Below, in pieces: positions 54,066-64,000 of a stretch of DNA of 64,000 nucleotides. The notes under the pieces are model-generated. The model ran no database searches, had not been told where the DNA came from, and saw nothing but the letters and a program-made list of their open reading frames with translations. The position numbers were made by a program, and so were the translations under genes. Every line of letters begins with the position of its first letter. The first letter of the stretch is position 1. Source of the stretch: PALSA-1004 sp963804885 (GTDB taxonomy: Bacteria; Pseudomonadota; Gammaproteobacteria; Burkholderiales; SG8-41); the NCBI GenBank assembly GCA_963804885.1, contig CAWDSF010000007.1, positions 1 to 64,000 on the forward strand, given 5' to 3'.

Positions 54066-56426
54066 ATGAGATCTCTCACCGCACTACTCACCATCATCGG
54101 GGTCACCGGCTGCGCGACGGTTGCCCTGCAAGAGTTTGATCAGCGTTATGGGCAACCCGACCCGAAGCGCTTCGATGTTCCGGTCCAGCCGGTCGCGGGA
54201 GTGTCGTATCGCAAGGATGTGCAGCCCATCGTCGAACGGCGCTGCGTCGTGTGCCACGGTTGTTACGACGCGCCATGCCAGCTCAAGCTCGGCGCTTGGG
54301 AGGGCATCGCGCGCGGAAGCAGTAAGCAGCCGGTCTATGACGCCGCCCGCCCGTTCGAAGCGCCGCCCACGCGCCTGTTCGTTGATGCGCAGCTGCCTTC
54401 GCAATGGCGGCAACTTGGTTTTTCCGCAGTATTGAACGAAAGGAGGCAGACCTCCCAAATCAACCTTGCCGCGAGCGTTTTATACCGCTCGCTTGCCCTC
54501 AAGCGCGATCATCCGCTGCCGGCTTCGCCGTTGCTTTCCAATGCGTTCGACGTATCGCTGGGCCGCGCCTCGACGTGTCCGCGCATCGACCAGTTCGATG
54601 CCTTCGCTCAAAACAATCCGCTCGCCGGCATGCCGTACGGTTTGCCCGGCCTCGACGAACGCGAGTTCTCGACGATCACTCGGTGGATCGAGGCCGGCGC
54701 GCCCTTCGAAGGCGATGAGCCGTTGCCGGTCAGCGTCCAACAACAGGTTCAGCTCTGGGAAGCGTTTCTCAACGGCGACTCGAATAAGGAGCGGCTGATG
54801 AGCCGCTACCTGTACGAGCACCTGTACCTCGGCCACCTCTACTTCGAGACAGATTCGCAGCGCCGCGCGTTTCGCATCGTCCGGTCCACCACTCCGAGCG
54901 GCAAGCCGATCGCGGCCATTGCCACGCGTCGCCCGTACGACGACCCCGGCGTCGCGCGCTTTTTTTACCGACTCGAGCCCGAACGCGAAGCGCTTCTCGC
55001 AAAGACGCACATGCCCTATGCGCTCAGCGCGGCACGCATGGCGAAGTACCGTAGCTGGTTCCTCGATCCTGCGTACACGGTGGCCGCGCTGCCGTCGTTC
55101 GACGCCGACACCTCATCAAATCCGTTCGCGGCGTTTCATGACTTGCCGCTCGACGGCCGTTACCGCTTCATGCTCGATGAAGCCGAATACTTCGTGATGA
55201 ACTTCATCAAGGGCCCGGTGTGCCGCGGCCAGCTCGCGCTCGATGTCATCGAAGACCGCTTCTGGGTGTTCTTCGTCGATCCGAATGTTGGCGACGATGT
55301 CATGGTCGCCGAGCTGCTCGCGCGTGAACGCAGCAACCTCCGCCTGCCCGCCGAATGGGGCAGCACGTCGCTTGCGCTGATCCCGTGGCTCCAATACTCG
55401 AAGCTCCAAACCAACTACCTGCGGGCGAAAAGCGAGTGGCTCGAGCGCAACGCAGTGGCGCGCAAGGACGATCTCTCGATGATCTGGAGTGGCGATGGCC
55501 GCAATCCGAACGCAGCGTTGACCGTGTTCCGTCACTTCGACAGTGCGACGGTGGTCAAGGGTCTGGTCGGCGATCAGCCGAAGACGGCGTGGGTCATCGG
55601 CTATCCGCTGTTCGAGCGGATCTACTACCTGCTCGTGGCGGGTTACGACGTCTATGGCAACACCGGGCACCAGTTGAACAGCCGCCTTTACATGGACTTC
55701 CTGCGCATGGAAGGCGAGTTCAACTTCCTCGTACTTCTGCCGGAGAAAGCTCGACGCTCGACGGCCGAACACTGGTATCGAGGCGCGCCGAAGGAGGTGA
55801 TCGACTATGTCTACGGCCGAAACGCGTACTTCAACCGACCCAATGGCCTCACGTACCGGACCAACGATCCACAACGCGAACTGTACGAAATGCTGAGCGC
55901 GCGAGTGGCGCCGGTCGCGGCGAAGCGATTCGAACTTTCATCGGTGGCGGATCCCGCGCTGCGGCGCGACGTGCAGGCGCTGTCGAAGGTGCGCGGCGCG
56001 AGCCTCGCATGGATGCCGGAGGTGGTGTTCATGCGCGTCGAGCAGCCGACGGCCTCGCCGCAGTACTTCAGTGTCCTGCGCAATACCGCGCACAAGAATG
56101 TTGCGCACATGTTCAAGGAGGAACTGCTGCCGGCGGAGAACACGCTGACGGTTGTACCGGGCTTCCTCGGCGCCTATCCGAACGCGATTTTCAGCGTCAA
56201 GGCAGCGGACCTGCCCGCGCTCGTGAATGCAATCGGATCGCTAGCGTCGGAAGATGATTACCGCAAGCTCGCCGATCGCTACGCGGTTCGCCGCACCAAC
56301 CCACGCTTCTGGGCTACGAGCGATGAACTGATGGATGCCTACGCGCGTTGGGGCGGAGTCGAGGCGGGACTGTTCGACTACAACCGGCTCGAAAATCGGT
56401 CTCGAAAATCGGTAGTCGCCTCTTAA
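54066..56426 (+). CDS. cti: Fatty acid cis/trans isomerase
   Basis: 786 residues. Cti is a periplasmic cytochrome-type enzyme that converts cis to trans unsaturated fatty acids in membrane phospholipids, giving fast protection against solvents and heat. A signal or lipoprotein-like start (LLTIIGVTGC) is followed by the heme site C60-VV-C63-H64 in RCVVCHGCYDAPCQLKLG, and by LAGMPYGLPGLDEREF, YLYEHLYLGHLYFE, KGPVCRGQLALDVIEDRFWVFF and VPGFLGAYPNAIF, all Cti hallmarks. Length fits the family. Cti is usually constitutive and controlled by substrate access. The ATG at 54066 has no obvious strong ribosome site. Confidence 0.95.
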   Translation: MRSLTALLTIIGVTGCATVALQEFDQRYGQPDPKRFDVPVQPVAGVSYRKDVQPIVERRCVVCHGCYDAPCQLKLGAWEGIARGSSKQPVYDAARPFEAPPTRLFVDAQLPSQWRQLGFSAVLNERRQTSQINLAASVLYRSLALKRDHPLPASPLLSNAFDVSLGRASTCPRIDQFDAFAQNNPLAGMPYGLPGLDEREFSTITRWIEAGAPFEGDEPLPVSVQQQVQLWEAFLNGDSNKERLMSRYLYEHLYLGHLYFETDSQRRAFRIVRSTTPSGKPIAAIATRRPYDDPGVARFFYRLEPEREALLAKTHMPYALSAARMAKYRSWFLDPAYTVAALPSFDADTSSNPFAAFHDLPLDGRYRFMLDEAEYFVMNFIKGPVCRGQLALDVIEDRFWVFFVDPNVGDDVMVAELLARERSNLRLPAEWGSTSLALIPWLQYSKLQTNYLRAKSEWLERNAVARKDDLSMIWSGDGRNPNAALTVFRHFDSATVVKGLVGDQPKTAWVIGYPLFERIYYLLVAGYDVYGNTGHQLNSRLYMDFLRMEGEFNFLVLLPEKARRSTAEHWYRGAPKEVIDYVYGRNAYFNRPNGLTYRTNDPQRELYEMLSARVAPVAAKRFELSSVADPALRRDVQALSKVRGASLAWMPEVVFMRVEQPTASPQYFSVLRNTAHKNVAHMFKEELLPAENTLTVVPGFLGAYPNAIFSVKAADLPALVNAIGSLASEDDYRKLADRYAVRRTNPRFWATSDELMDAYARWGGVEAGLFDYNRLENRSRKSVVAS

Positions 56427-56657
56427 AGCGCTGGATGAGAGTGACAGCGCCCGTATCGACTGGCCGATACGTGGACTACGTCAGGGCGTCACCGGAGCCG
56501 TTGGCCGATACGTAAGATGTAACGGAAAATAATTCAAAGCAAACTAGCCACCCGTCGGGCGTTTCTTGAGACAATGAAACTAATTTGCAACGCCGGGCCG
56601 GGGCGCAATTACGCGCCCGTAGACGGCTCGGCAGGGCGCGACCGGAGCGAGTTACTG

Positions 56658-58436
56658 ATGACACCCCACACGGCCTTCCACCTCATCCTCATCAAGCCGT
56701 CGCACTACGACGATGACGGCTATGTGCTCCAATGGGTGCATGCCTCGACGCCTTCAAATACGCTCGCCACGCTCTACGGGCTTGCGCTCGATTGCATAGA
56801 GCGCAAGGTATTGGGTGAAGACGTCGAGATCCGACTGCACGTGTTCGACGAGACGATCAACCGTGTCCGCGTTGACCGCCTGATCCGGACGGTGCAGGCC
56901 GACGGCGGCAACGGGCTGGTCGCGCTGTGCGGCGTGCAAACAAATCAGTACCCGCGCGCGGTGGACATTTGCACCGCGTTCCGCGCGGCCGGCATCCAGA
57001 CCTGCATCGGTGGCTTCCACGTCAGCGGATCTGTGGCCATGCTGCCCGGGGCGAGGAAGGAACTGCAACTGCAGCAGGCGATGGACGCGGGCATCTCGCT
57101 GTTCGCTGGCGAAGCCGAAGGCCGTTTCGATGAAGTGCTGCGCGACGCGATGAACCGCGAGATGCAACCATTGTACAACTACGTTGCCGAAACACCAGCG
57201 CTCGAAGGCGTGCCGCAGCCCTTTCTACCGGCCGAGTCGGCCAAACGCACCGGCGGCGGCAAGGCCACGTTTGACGCTGGGCGGGGCTGCCCGTTCCTGT
57301 GCAGCTTCTGCACCATAATCAACGTGCACGGGCGTAAGTCGCGCTATCGAAGCCCTGACGACGTCGAGCGCATCATCCGACGCAACTTGGCGCAAGGCAT
57401 CAAGAGTTTCCTCATCACTGACGACAACTTCGCGCGTAATCGGAACTGGGAGCCGATTCTGGACCGGCTGATCGCACTGCGCGAAGGCGAAGGGCTACCG
57501 ATTAGATTTTCGATTCAGGTCGATACCGTTTCCCACAAGATCAGGGGGTTCATTGAGAAATGCGGGCGTGCCGGGGTTAATCGGGTCTTCCTCGGGCTCG
57601 AGAGCATCAATCCGGACGCGCTCAAGGAAGCGCGCAAGGGACAGAACAACATCACGGAGTACCGCGCGGTTGCACAGGCCTGGCATAGCGTCGGTGCGGT
57701 GATCAATGCCGGATACATTCTGGGCTTCCCGGGCGACACGCCCGAGACCATCGCGCGCGACATCACGATTATCCAACGCGAGCTACCACTCGACGTGCTC
57801 GATTTCTTTATCCTGACGCCGCTGCCGGGTTCACAGGACCACAAGGAATTGTTCGAGAAGGGCGTTGCGCTCGAGCAGGATCTGAATCGCTACGACACTT
57901 TTCACGTCACTGCGGGACACGCCAAGATGTCCGCGGACGCATGGCTGGACATTTATCGCCGGGCGTGGGGGCTGTATTACACCCCGGAGCATGTCGCCAC
58001 GGTGTTGCGGCGCGCTCGTGCCCGAGGCGAGTCGCTCGGGCATCTGATGATCAAGCTGTTCGTCTTCTACGCCTGTCAAGCGATCGAGCACGTGCATCCG
58101 CTGGACGCCGGCCTGATTCGCAGGAAGTACCGCCGCGACCGGCGCCCGGGGCTGCCGATCGAGAGCCTCTTCGTCTTTTATCCGCGCCTCGCGCTGGAAA
58201 GCTTGCGCAAGTATTCACGCATGGCGTGGATCTTCTGGGGGTTCCACCGGATCCGGCGACGGGTGGAGAAGGAGCCGGACGGAGCGAGCTACCGGGACGT
58301 TGCGACGACGCCGGTCACGCCCGAGGAACTCGAGTCGCTGGAGCTGTACCACGCCACGCCGGCCGCCGAGACGGCGGTGATCAAGGTGCAGCGCAAGCGC
58401 GCGGCCGTCGCACAGGCCGCGGCCTCCGCCACCTAA
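56658..58436 (+). CDS. B12-binding-type radical SAM protein
   Basis: 592 residues. The N-terminal part (about 1-165) resembles a cobalamin-binding Rossmann domain (ALCGVQTNQYPRAVDICTAF, GGFHVSGS). The radical SAM core follows with C211-PFL-C215-SF-C218, then ITDDNFARNRNWEPIL, FSIQVDTVS and GYILGFPGDTPETI. The C-terminal 180 residues include hydrophobic and basic helices. Class B radical SAM enzymes methylate or rearrange unactivated carbons; the substrate here is unknown, but location after cti makes a lipid plausible (inference). ATG at 56658 behind GGAGCGAG is preferred to 56574. Confidence 0.87.
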   Translation: MTPHTAFHLILIKPSHYDDDGYVLQWVHASTPSNTLATLYGLALDCIERKVLGEDVEIRLHVFDETINRVRVDRLIRTVQADGGNGLVALCGVQTNQYPRAVDICTAFRAAGIQTCIGGFHVSGSVAMLPGARKELQLQQAMDAGISLFAGEAEGRFDEVLRDAMNREMQPLYNYVAETPALEGVPQPFLPAESAKRTGGGKATFDAGRGCPFLCSFCTIINVHGRKSRYRSPDDVERIIRRNLAQGIKSFLITDDNFARNRNWEPILDRLIALREGEGLPIRFSIQVDTVSHKIRGFIEKCGRAGVNRVFLGLESINPDALKEARKGQNNITEYRAVAQAWHSVGAVINAGYILGFPGDTPETIARDITIIQRELPLDVLDFFILTPLPGSQDHKELFEKGVALEQDLNRYDTFHVTAGHAKMSADAWLDIYRRAWGLYYTPEHVATVLRRARARGESLGHLMIKLFVFYACQAIEHVHPLDAGLIRRKYRRDRRPGLPIESLFVFYPRLALESLRKYSRMAWIFWGFHRIRRRVEKEPDGASYRDVATTPVTPEELESLELYHATPAAETAVIKVQRKRAAVAQAAASAT

Positions 58437-58972
58437 GCCGAGTAGCAAGTGGCCGCGCCGGGCAGCGCGACTGCGCCCGATTGCATCGCCAATGCTGTGC
58501 AAACAACAATGAGAAATTTCCAACGATCGTTTATTTCCCCTCCCAATCGTCTGCCCATTATGCTTACGCCACAGACGGCAGGCCGGTGAGTTTTTTTTGC
58601 GGCAGTAAGGCGCAGAGTGTCGATCAATCGTCGAATTGAAACGTAACAGGGGACTTCCGCTTTTGGCCGGGAGCCGGCATTCACGACTGACTGCTTCCGA
58701 CCTATTCTGTTGAATAACTCGATTACTTGTTGTCACCCGCAGTCGGGTCACTTCGGGTGCTTCAGGCAGTGCGTCTGCATCGATGCCGCCCCACGAGCAA
58801 GGGGTCGATCGACCCTCCATATCGACTTTGGAATCCCCACTGAAGAGTTTTTCGGACGAACCGCACCCATAGCAGCCTTGCGCGGACGCAGCTCTGCGTT
58901 AGTCGGCGAATAGACTTGCGCTCTTGCAAGCGCACTTGCGCCGACCCCACGATCAATTATCGAGACGTCAGT
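58437..58972. other. Intergenic region without recognised gene
   Basis: 536 bases between convergent genes. Short open frames are present on both strands but none carries a domain or signal. No terminator with a clear T-run was found for either flanking gene. Confidence 0.5.
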
Positions 58973-59967
58973 TCACTCGATGACCTTGTCGGCGCGCACA
59001 GGATCGAATTGCGGAATTTTATGCCGAGTCGAGTTCGGCGGTTTTGCTGTTCACCACCAATTCAAATTTGGTAGGTTGCTCAATCGGCATGTCGCCAGGT
59101 TTAGCGCCCTTGAAAATTTGTCCCCAAAGATTGGCCTGCGTCGAAATGGTCGTCGAAGTTTGGACCGTAGCCATCATCACGCCCGCGTGTGTAAAATCCT
59201 GATAGCCGATGATCGGACGGCAAGCGGACTTCTTCGACTGCGGCCACCACGTCTTTTTTGTTCGAGGTCAACAACGTGCTTCCCATAACCGCAATTGCCT
59301 GGACTTTCATTTTCTGCAATACCTGCTATCGCAGGTCCGATTTCGGCGGACGTGTGGATTTCGACCGCGCGCACTTGTAGATTTATGACCTGCGCGGCAG
59401 ATTCAGACGTTGCTCAAAGCCCTCGCTCCCGCTGAACTTTCCGGATAAAGAACATGACGGCGACACGGTGCATGCCAGGCACGATCTCCTTCAGGATTTC
59501 CAGCTGCTTGCCCGAGAGTTCCTCATTGACTGACGATATTCCGGTGACATTTCCTCCCGGCTTGGACAGGCTCGCGGCAACGCCAAGCTTTACCGGATCG
59601 CCGCCAGAAATCATGACGATCGGAATGGTGGCATGTCGCTTTGCTCTGCTGCCCGCGTTGCTGTTGAACCATAGCAAACGATCAGGTCTACTTTCTGATT
59701 CACCAGTCTGGTGGCCGCTTCGGACAGGCGTTCATACCGATCAACCAAAGAAACGATCGTCAACGTGGATGTTTTTGCCCTCGACATACCCTCTTGCGCG
59801 CAGACCTTCGCGGAAAGCTGCGACGTACTGCCGAGAGGATTTTCCGTATCGATCGCACAGTAGCCCGATCTGCGAAACGTTTGCCCTGCTGCTGGGCGAA
59901 CTGAGGCGAACGGCGCTGTGAGCACACCCGCGCCAAGCGCAATGACCAGTTTGCGACGCTTGTTCAC
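58973..59967 (-). pseudogene. ABC_sub_bind-family receptor, array copy 4, frameshifted
   Basis: Last and most decayed copy of the array. It starts with GTG at 59967 (NKRRKLVIALGAGVLTAPFA) overlapping the previous stop, and ends ADKVIE at a TGA (58973-58975). Several frame breaks occur (near 59900, 59790, 59650, 59420 and beyond), with readable islands such as DRYERLSEAATRLVNQKVDL and KLGVAASLSKPGGNVTGISS. No functional product is expected as read. Family: periplasmic receptor, ligand unknown. Confidence 0.72.
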
Positions 59968-60921
59968 TCGATCACCTTGTCGGCGCTGATCAGGAGCGAC
60001 TGCGGGATGGTGAGGCCCAACGCCTTGGCGGTCTTGCGGTTGATGACCAATTCAAATTTTGTGGGTTGCTCGACAGGCAAGTCGGCAGGTTTGCGCCCTT
60101 GAAAATCTTGTCCACATAGGTTGCGGCGCGCCGGAACCGTCGGTGATAGGCTCTCCCGTAGCTCATCAGGCCGCCGGCTTCCGCATAAGCCGATCAGCGG
60201 TATCGACGGCAGCCGGTGCTTTGCGGCGAGTTCTGCAACTTCCGGCCTATTGACTGAAAGAGCGGATTAACGATCACCGCACCAGCCTTCTGCTGGCGCA
60301 TCGTAGGAAAAGGCGCTGTCGATCTCCTGCGGCGTCCGTGCTTCTGCGGCAGAATCTTTACGCTACGCTTCTGTCCGCGGCCTCGAGCTCTCAGCATAGT
60401 GACATCTGCAACGTTGGAGGGATTCAACAGAACGGCCACGCGCGACAGCTTGGGAACCATGCTCAGCAGCATTTCAGGCACTTGGGGCCGAGGTCGCTAG
60501 TTATGGTCGAGAGCCCGGTGATATTGCCGCCGGGTCGCGCCAGGCTTTTGACGAAAGCCGCTTGACCGGGTCACCGGACGGTTCCCATGACGATGGGAAT
60601 GGTGGCGGTTGCTTTCTGCGCGGCCTGCAGTGGCGGGTGTCGCAGCTGTAGGATGACATCACTTTGAGTTGCACCAATTCTGCCGCCAAATCGCAGGCTC
60701 GGATTTGCCTTCGGCAAAGCGCCACTCGATCACCAGATTCTTGCCCTCGACGTAGCCGAGTTCGCGCATTCCCTGACGAAATGCGCTAGCCGAAATGGAC
60801 CGGATCGCGATCCTGCAATCAAGAAACCGACGCGCCAGACTCCCTGCTTTGAGCGAAGGGCAACGAAGTCCGCGAGTGCCCCCGCGCCAAGCGCGATAAT
60901 CAGTTTGCGGCGATTGTTCAC
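59964..60921 (-). pseudogene. ABC_sub_bind-family receptor, array copy 3, frameshifted
   Basis: GTG start at 60921 (NNRRKLIIALGAGALADF) and TGA at 59964-59966. Readable islands include GVWRVGFLIAGSRS, MLLSMVPKLSRVAVLLNPSN and KAGAVIVNPLF, in at least five different frames. Its end reads VIE and overlaps the next copy by GTGA. Same family as the other copies; not functional as read. Confidence 0.72.
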
Positions 60922-61910
60922 TCGATCACCTTGGTCGCTTGCAGCAAAATCGAATTGGGAATCTTGATGCCGAGCGCCTTGGCGGTTTTCAGATTGACGA
61001 CAGTTCGAACTTGGTCGGCTGCTCGATCGGCAGATCACCGGGCTTTGCACCCTTGAATATCTTGTCCGCATAGGCGGCGGCACGCCGATACAGATCCGGA
61101 AAGTTCGCGGCATATGAAAGCAAGCCTCCCGATTCGGCGAAGAGATTTTCGCCATAAATCGCTGGCAGTCGATGCTTTGCTGCGTGTTCGATTATGCTTT
61201 CTCGCCAAGCGATATTTGAGCTGGCCGCGGTCACAATCATCCCTTGCGCTTTGTCGCGCTTCAATGTGTTGAACGCCGTCGCGATGTCCTCGGCCTTACG
61301 CACGGGGGCACGTATGGAATTGAATCCAAGTTTGCCGCAATCGGATTCAAACTGCTTGAGACCCAGCACATTGGCGGCGTTGTCTGGGTTGTAGAGAAAT
61401 CCCACACGGCGCATGTCAGGCAAGATCTGGCGCAACAGATCCAGATGTTTGGTGACAAGGTCCGAGGCTAAGTTGGTGAGCCCGGTGACATTTCCACCGG
61501 GGCGCCTCAAACTGGCGGCGAGGCCGCTGCCGACTGGATCGCCAACGGTCACGATCAAGATCGGTATCTCGCGCGTGGCGTTGCGCGCCGCCACGGCCGA
61601 CGGGGTGCCCGACGGAACGATCACGTCGACTTTCAGTGCAAGCAACTCCGCTGCCAATGCCGGAAGACGGGCAAGATCATTTTCGGCGGACCGGTGCTCG
61701 ATCGCGTAGTCCTTGCCTTCGGCGTAGCCAAGCTCGCGCATTCCCGCATTGAATGCATCGATGCGCTGGACGTAATCGAAATCGGTTGCTCGCTTTCCCA
61801 CAGAAAACCGATGCGCCAGACTTTGCCCTGCTGTTGCGCGAACGAAACCGAACGGCGCCGCGAGCGCAGCTCGCGCCAAGCGCAACAATCAGTTTGCGGC
61901 GCTTGTTCAC
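60918..61910 (-). pseudogene. ABC_sub_bind-family receptor, array copy 2, frameshifted near both ends
   Basis: GTG start at 61910 (NKRRKLIVALGASCA) and TGA at 60918-60920. A break near 61860 separates the signal peptide from the mature part. The central 290 residues (60989 to about 61860) are in one frame: RIDAFNAGMRELGYAEGKDY, PILIVTVGDPVGSGLAASL, RPGGNVTGLTNLASDLV, GLLSYAANFPDLYRRAAAYA and KPGDLPIEQPTKFEL. A second break near 61000 precedes the last 25 codons. Only two indels separate it from a complete gene. Confidence 0.78.
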
Positions 61911-62892
61911 TCGATCACCTTGTTGCGCTGCACCATATCGACTGCGGGATCTTGATGCCGAGGGCCTTAGCGGTTTTGAGATTGATCACCATTTCAAACT
62001 TGGTCGGCTGCTCGATCGGCAGGTCACCGGGTTTGGCGCCCTTGATGATCTTGTCGACAAAATAGCCCGCCCGTCGATACAGCGCGTTTCCATCGACGCC
62101 GTATCCTAATAGCCCTCCCGCTTCTGCAAGTTCGGGAAAGCCAATCGATGGAAGGCGATTGTCATTCCCCAGTGCGGCAAGCGCTTTTACTTGAGAGACG
62201 GTCATCGGGTCCTGAAGCACGGCAACCGCCTCAACGCGGTTCTTAACCATCGAAGCGAAAGCATCTGCAAATGCGCCGGGGCCCTTCACTGGATATTCAT
62301 AAAGATTCACCTTCATTGACGCAGCTGCAGATTCGATAGCCCGAAGCGACGGTCCCGTTGCCGAAGAGTTGGCCGGATTGGTGATCACGGCCAGCCGCCT
62401 GAGGTTGGGGAGCACGTCTTTGAGAACGTCAATTCGCTTGGCGCTCAACTCAGGGTCGAAGAACGTCATTCCCGTGATGTTGCCGCCGGGTTTGGCCAGG
62501 CTTGCCACGAGTCCGGTGGCGATCGCATCACCCGAGAGCGCCATTACGATTGGAATGGATGTGGTTGCTTGCTTGGCAGACTGAGTTCCTGGAGTGCCGT
62601 GCGTTACGATTAAATCGACCTGCTCACGAACCAGGTCGGCTGCAAGCGCCGCCAAACGCTCGTATTTATCGTCGGCCCAGCGGTAATCGACCTTGATGTT
62701 TTTGCCGTCGATGTAGCCGAAATCTGTCAGTCCGGACTTGAACGCTTCGATCCGGCCCGCCATGCCAACTGCCGAAGAAGAGCCCAGGAAGCCAATGCGC
62801 CAGGCTTTCGCCTGCTGTTGAGATAGCGCGCCAAATGGCGCCACGAGCGCGCTTGCGCCAAGCGCAATGACGATCCGACGACGCGAAATCAT
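61907..62892 (-). CDS. ABC_sub_bind-family receptor, array copy 1
   Basis: Nearly intact 325-residue receptor. ATG at 62892 with GAGGAGG upstream, signal peptide MISRRRIVIALGASALVAPF, then AWRIGFLGSSSAVGMAGRIE, DKYERLAALAADLVREQVDL, KPGGNITGMTFFDPELSAKR and GDLPIEQPTKFEMVINLKTA. As read it ends QSIWCSATR at 61915. Adding one T at 61935 restores ILVQRNKVIE and a stop at 61907-61909 that overlaps the GTG of copy 2. This is the lead gene of the array. Related intact copy at 42539. No permease or ATPase in view. Confidence 0.85.
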
Positions 62893-63059
62893 GAATCCTC
62901 CTCGGCCCGCTAACTAGCTCGTTGAATAGCTGCGGGTTATTCTGAAAACTTGGCTTCCCGATGGCACATCCTACGCGGTTATGACGTAGGAATCTTGTGA
63001 CTTCTTTACACTGTCCGGGCCGCTAACAGACCTTCGCTCTCGAGGGGCCACTGCATCAC

Positions 63060-63839
63060 CTATTTTTTGATCGTTAGCCCGTATTTGGCAAAGATCTGCT
63101 TGATCGTACCGTCGTCATTCAGTTTCTGTATAGAAGCGTTCGTCTTAGTCAGAATTTCGCCGGTATTCTTGGGAAACGCTATCGCGTATGGACGTGCCAG
63201 AGCTGGCTGATATGAGGCGACGACCTGCAGGTTGGGAAACAGGCCTTGCTTAAGCACATAGCCCGATATGATGCCGGAGAACAATGAAGCCTCAGCCTGC
63301 CCGGTGCTCACCGCCATTAGCGCATCGGTCGTTGTCTCGACTTCCTTGTAGTTGATTATGCCGTTCTGTTTTAGATAACTGGCGTAGGTCGAAGCGCGCA
63401 GCGTTACGATGGTGAGAGCCTTGGCGTCCGCAATTGTCAGATATTGCTTCTGGTCGGTCTTAGGGACCACGAGAGCTTCAGCGGTCGTTCCGTAGCCGAC
63501 GGTAAAACTATAGTTAGCCTGAGTTTCAGCAGTTACGGTCGTCCCTGCTACAACATCCAACTTACCTTCGTCCATCAATACGAACGCTCTCCTTGTATTT
63601 TCCGTGATCGTGAAGGTCACCTTAAACCCGGCGTCCTTCGCAATGGCCTCCACCACTTCAACCTGTAAGCCTCCGATCCCGTTGTTGCTGCGAACGACGC
63701 CGGGTTCCGCACCCTGCAGCCCCACGCGCAAGACCTGCTGTGCGCTTGCTGGGTTGATCGCAGCCAATACGGCCGCCGCGAACGCCAGTGTGATCCTCAA
63801 AAATTTCAATGTATTCTCCGATTTTTCGAAAACGGTCAT
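63060..63839 (-). CDS. Family 3 extracellular solute-binding protein (amino-acid type)
   Basis: 259 residues. A signal peptide (about 1-33, ending NPASAQ) is followed by VLRVGLQGAEPGVV, QVEVVEAIAKDAGFKVTF, EGKLDVVAGTTVTAETQANY, VPKTDQKQYLTIADAKAL and LNDDGTIKQIFAKYGLTI, the SBP_bac_3 pattern of polar amino acid receptors (HisJ/GlnH type). The usual GxxWE substrate motifs are weak, so the ligand is open. No ABC permease or ATPase lies next to it in the window. It is on the same strand as the flanking receptors but belongs to a different family. Confidence 0.88.
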   Translation of the reverse strand: MTVFEKSENTLKFLRITLAFAAAVLAAINPASAQQVLRVGLQGAEPGVVRSNNGIGGLQVEVVEAIAKDAGFKVTFTITENTRRAFVLMDEGKLDVVAGTTVTAETQANYSFTVGYGTTAEALVVPKTDQKQYLTIADAKALTIVTLRASTYASYLKQNGIINYKEVETTTDALMAVSTGQAEASLFSGIISGYVLKQGLFPNLQVVASYQPALARPYAIAFPKNTGEILTKTNASIQKLNDDGTIKQIFAKYGLTIKK

Positions 63840-63886
63840 TCGCCGTTTTAACTGGATGACGTATCTTTAGCTGCAGCTCGATGCAA

Positions 63887-64000
63887 TCAAGTGTCGAACT
63901 TGATGCCCTTCTTCTTCAGCGCATTGATGGTATTGGCGTTCCAGGCCAAACCCGCCTTGAGCACATCTGCGTACTCCTGCGGTGTGCCGGGGTAGGGATC
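63887..64000 (-). CDS. Bug/TctC-family receptor, C-terminal end only
   Basis: The last 37 codons of a gene entering from beyond the window: DPYPGTPQEYADVLKAG, then LAWNANTINALKKKGIKFDT and a TGA at 63887-63889. The GTPQEYADVLKAGLAW pattern and the KKKGIKFDT ending match Bug receptors. The start and most of the gene are outside the window. Confidence 0.7.
   Translation of the reverse strand, partial: DPYPGTPQEYADVLKAGLAWNANTINALKKKGIKFDT

Overview
The window reads as high-GC chromosomal DNA of a betaproteobacterium, most likely a Burkholderiales or relative. This is inferred from the Bug/TctC-type solute receptors (four, two of them cut by the window edges), the prkA-yeaH-spoVR triad, a DUF2917/LysR pair, a double-length UvrA and dispersed Burkholderiales-style palindromic repeats. 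No rRNA, complete tRNA, CRISPR array, phage or intact transposase gene was seen.

Layout. 0-10 kb: a partial Bug receptor, an SDR protein, a Spy-like chaperone divergent from an OmpR-type two-component pair, a second Bug receptor, then an AhpD-like gene with an in-frame TGA at the second position of its CxxC motif followed by a bacterial SECIS-like hairpin (a probable selenoprotein), then a large secreted alpha/beta-hydrolase-domain protein. 9.6-15.4 kb: a tandem double UvrA with four ABC cassettes and about a dozen reading-frame breaks. 15.9-20.6 kb: the prkA-yeaH-spoVR stress operon. 20.7-33.2 kb: bacteriohemerythrin, LysR/DUF2917, a broken hydrolase paralogue, ettA, a GGDEF-FHA diguanylate cyclase, EcsC, LOG and methyltransferase genes.

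33.2-41 kb: a hybrid histidine kinase bracketed by 24-bp direct repeats, then a compact respiratory module (diheme cytochrome, triheme cytochrome, small membrane subunit, CuA subunit, heme-copper oxidase subunit I, membrane-anchored diheme cytochrome). 41-48 kb: a Bug receptor, ABC_sub_bind-family receptors, a BNR beta-propeller, a class II amidotransferase, a TIR-DUF805 fusion and a DUF4239 membrane protein. 48.7-58.4 kb: an envelope/lipid region with a SYLF lipoprotein, two LssY_C-like lipoproteins, a lipase-like lipoprotein, a cis/trans fatty acid isomerase and a B12-type radical SAM protein. 58.9-64 kb: a head-to-tail array of four ABC_sub_bind receptors joined by 4-base GTGA overlaps and in varying states of decay, an amino-acid-type receptor and a partial Bug receptor.

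Reading-frame breaks are concentrated at a few loci (UvrA, the hydrolase paralogue, the receptor array), while most of the window is clean. The sequence alone cannot say whether these are young pseudogenes or local assembly errors. The strongest candidate for new biology is the putative selenoprotein at 6626-7258. Next are the TIR-DUF805 fusion, the four-cassette UvrA and the shared TGTAWC boxes that may define an envelope-stress regulon.
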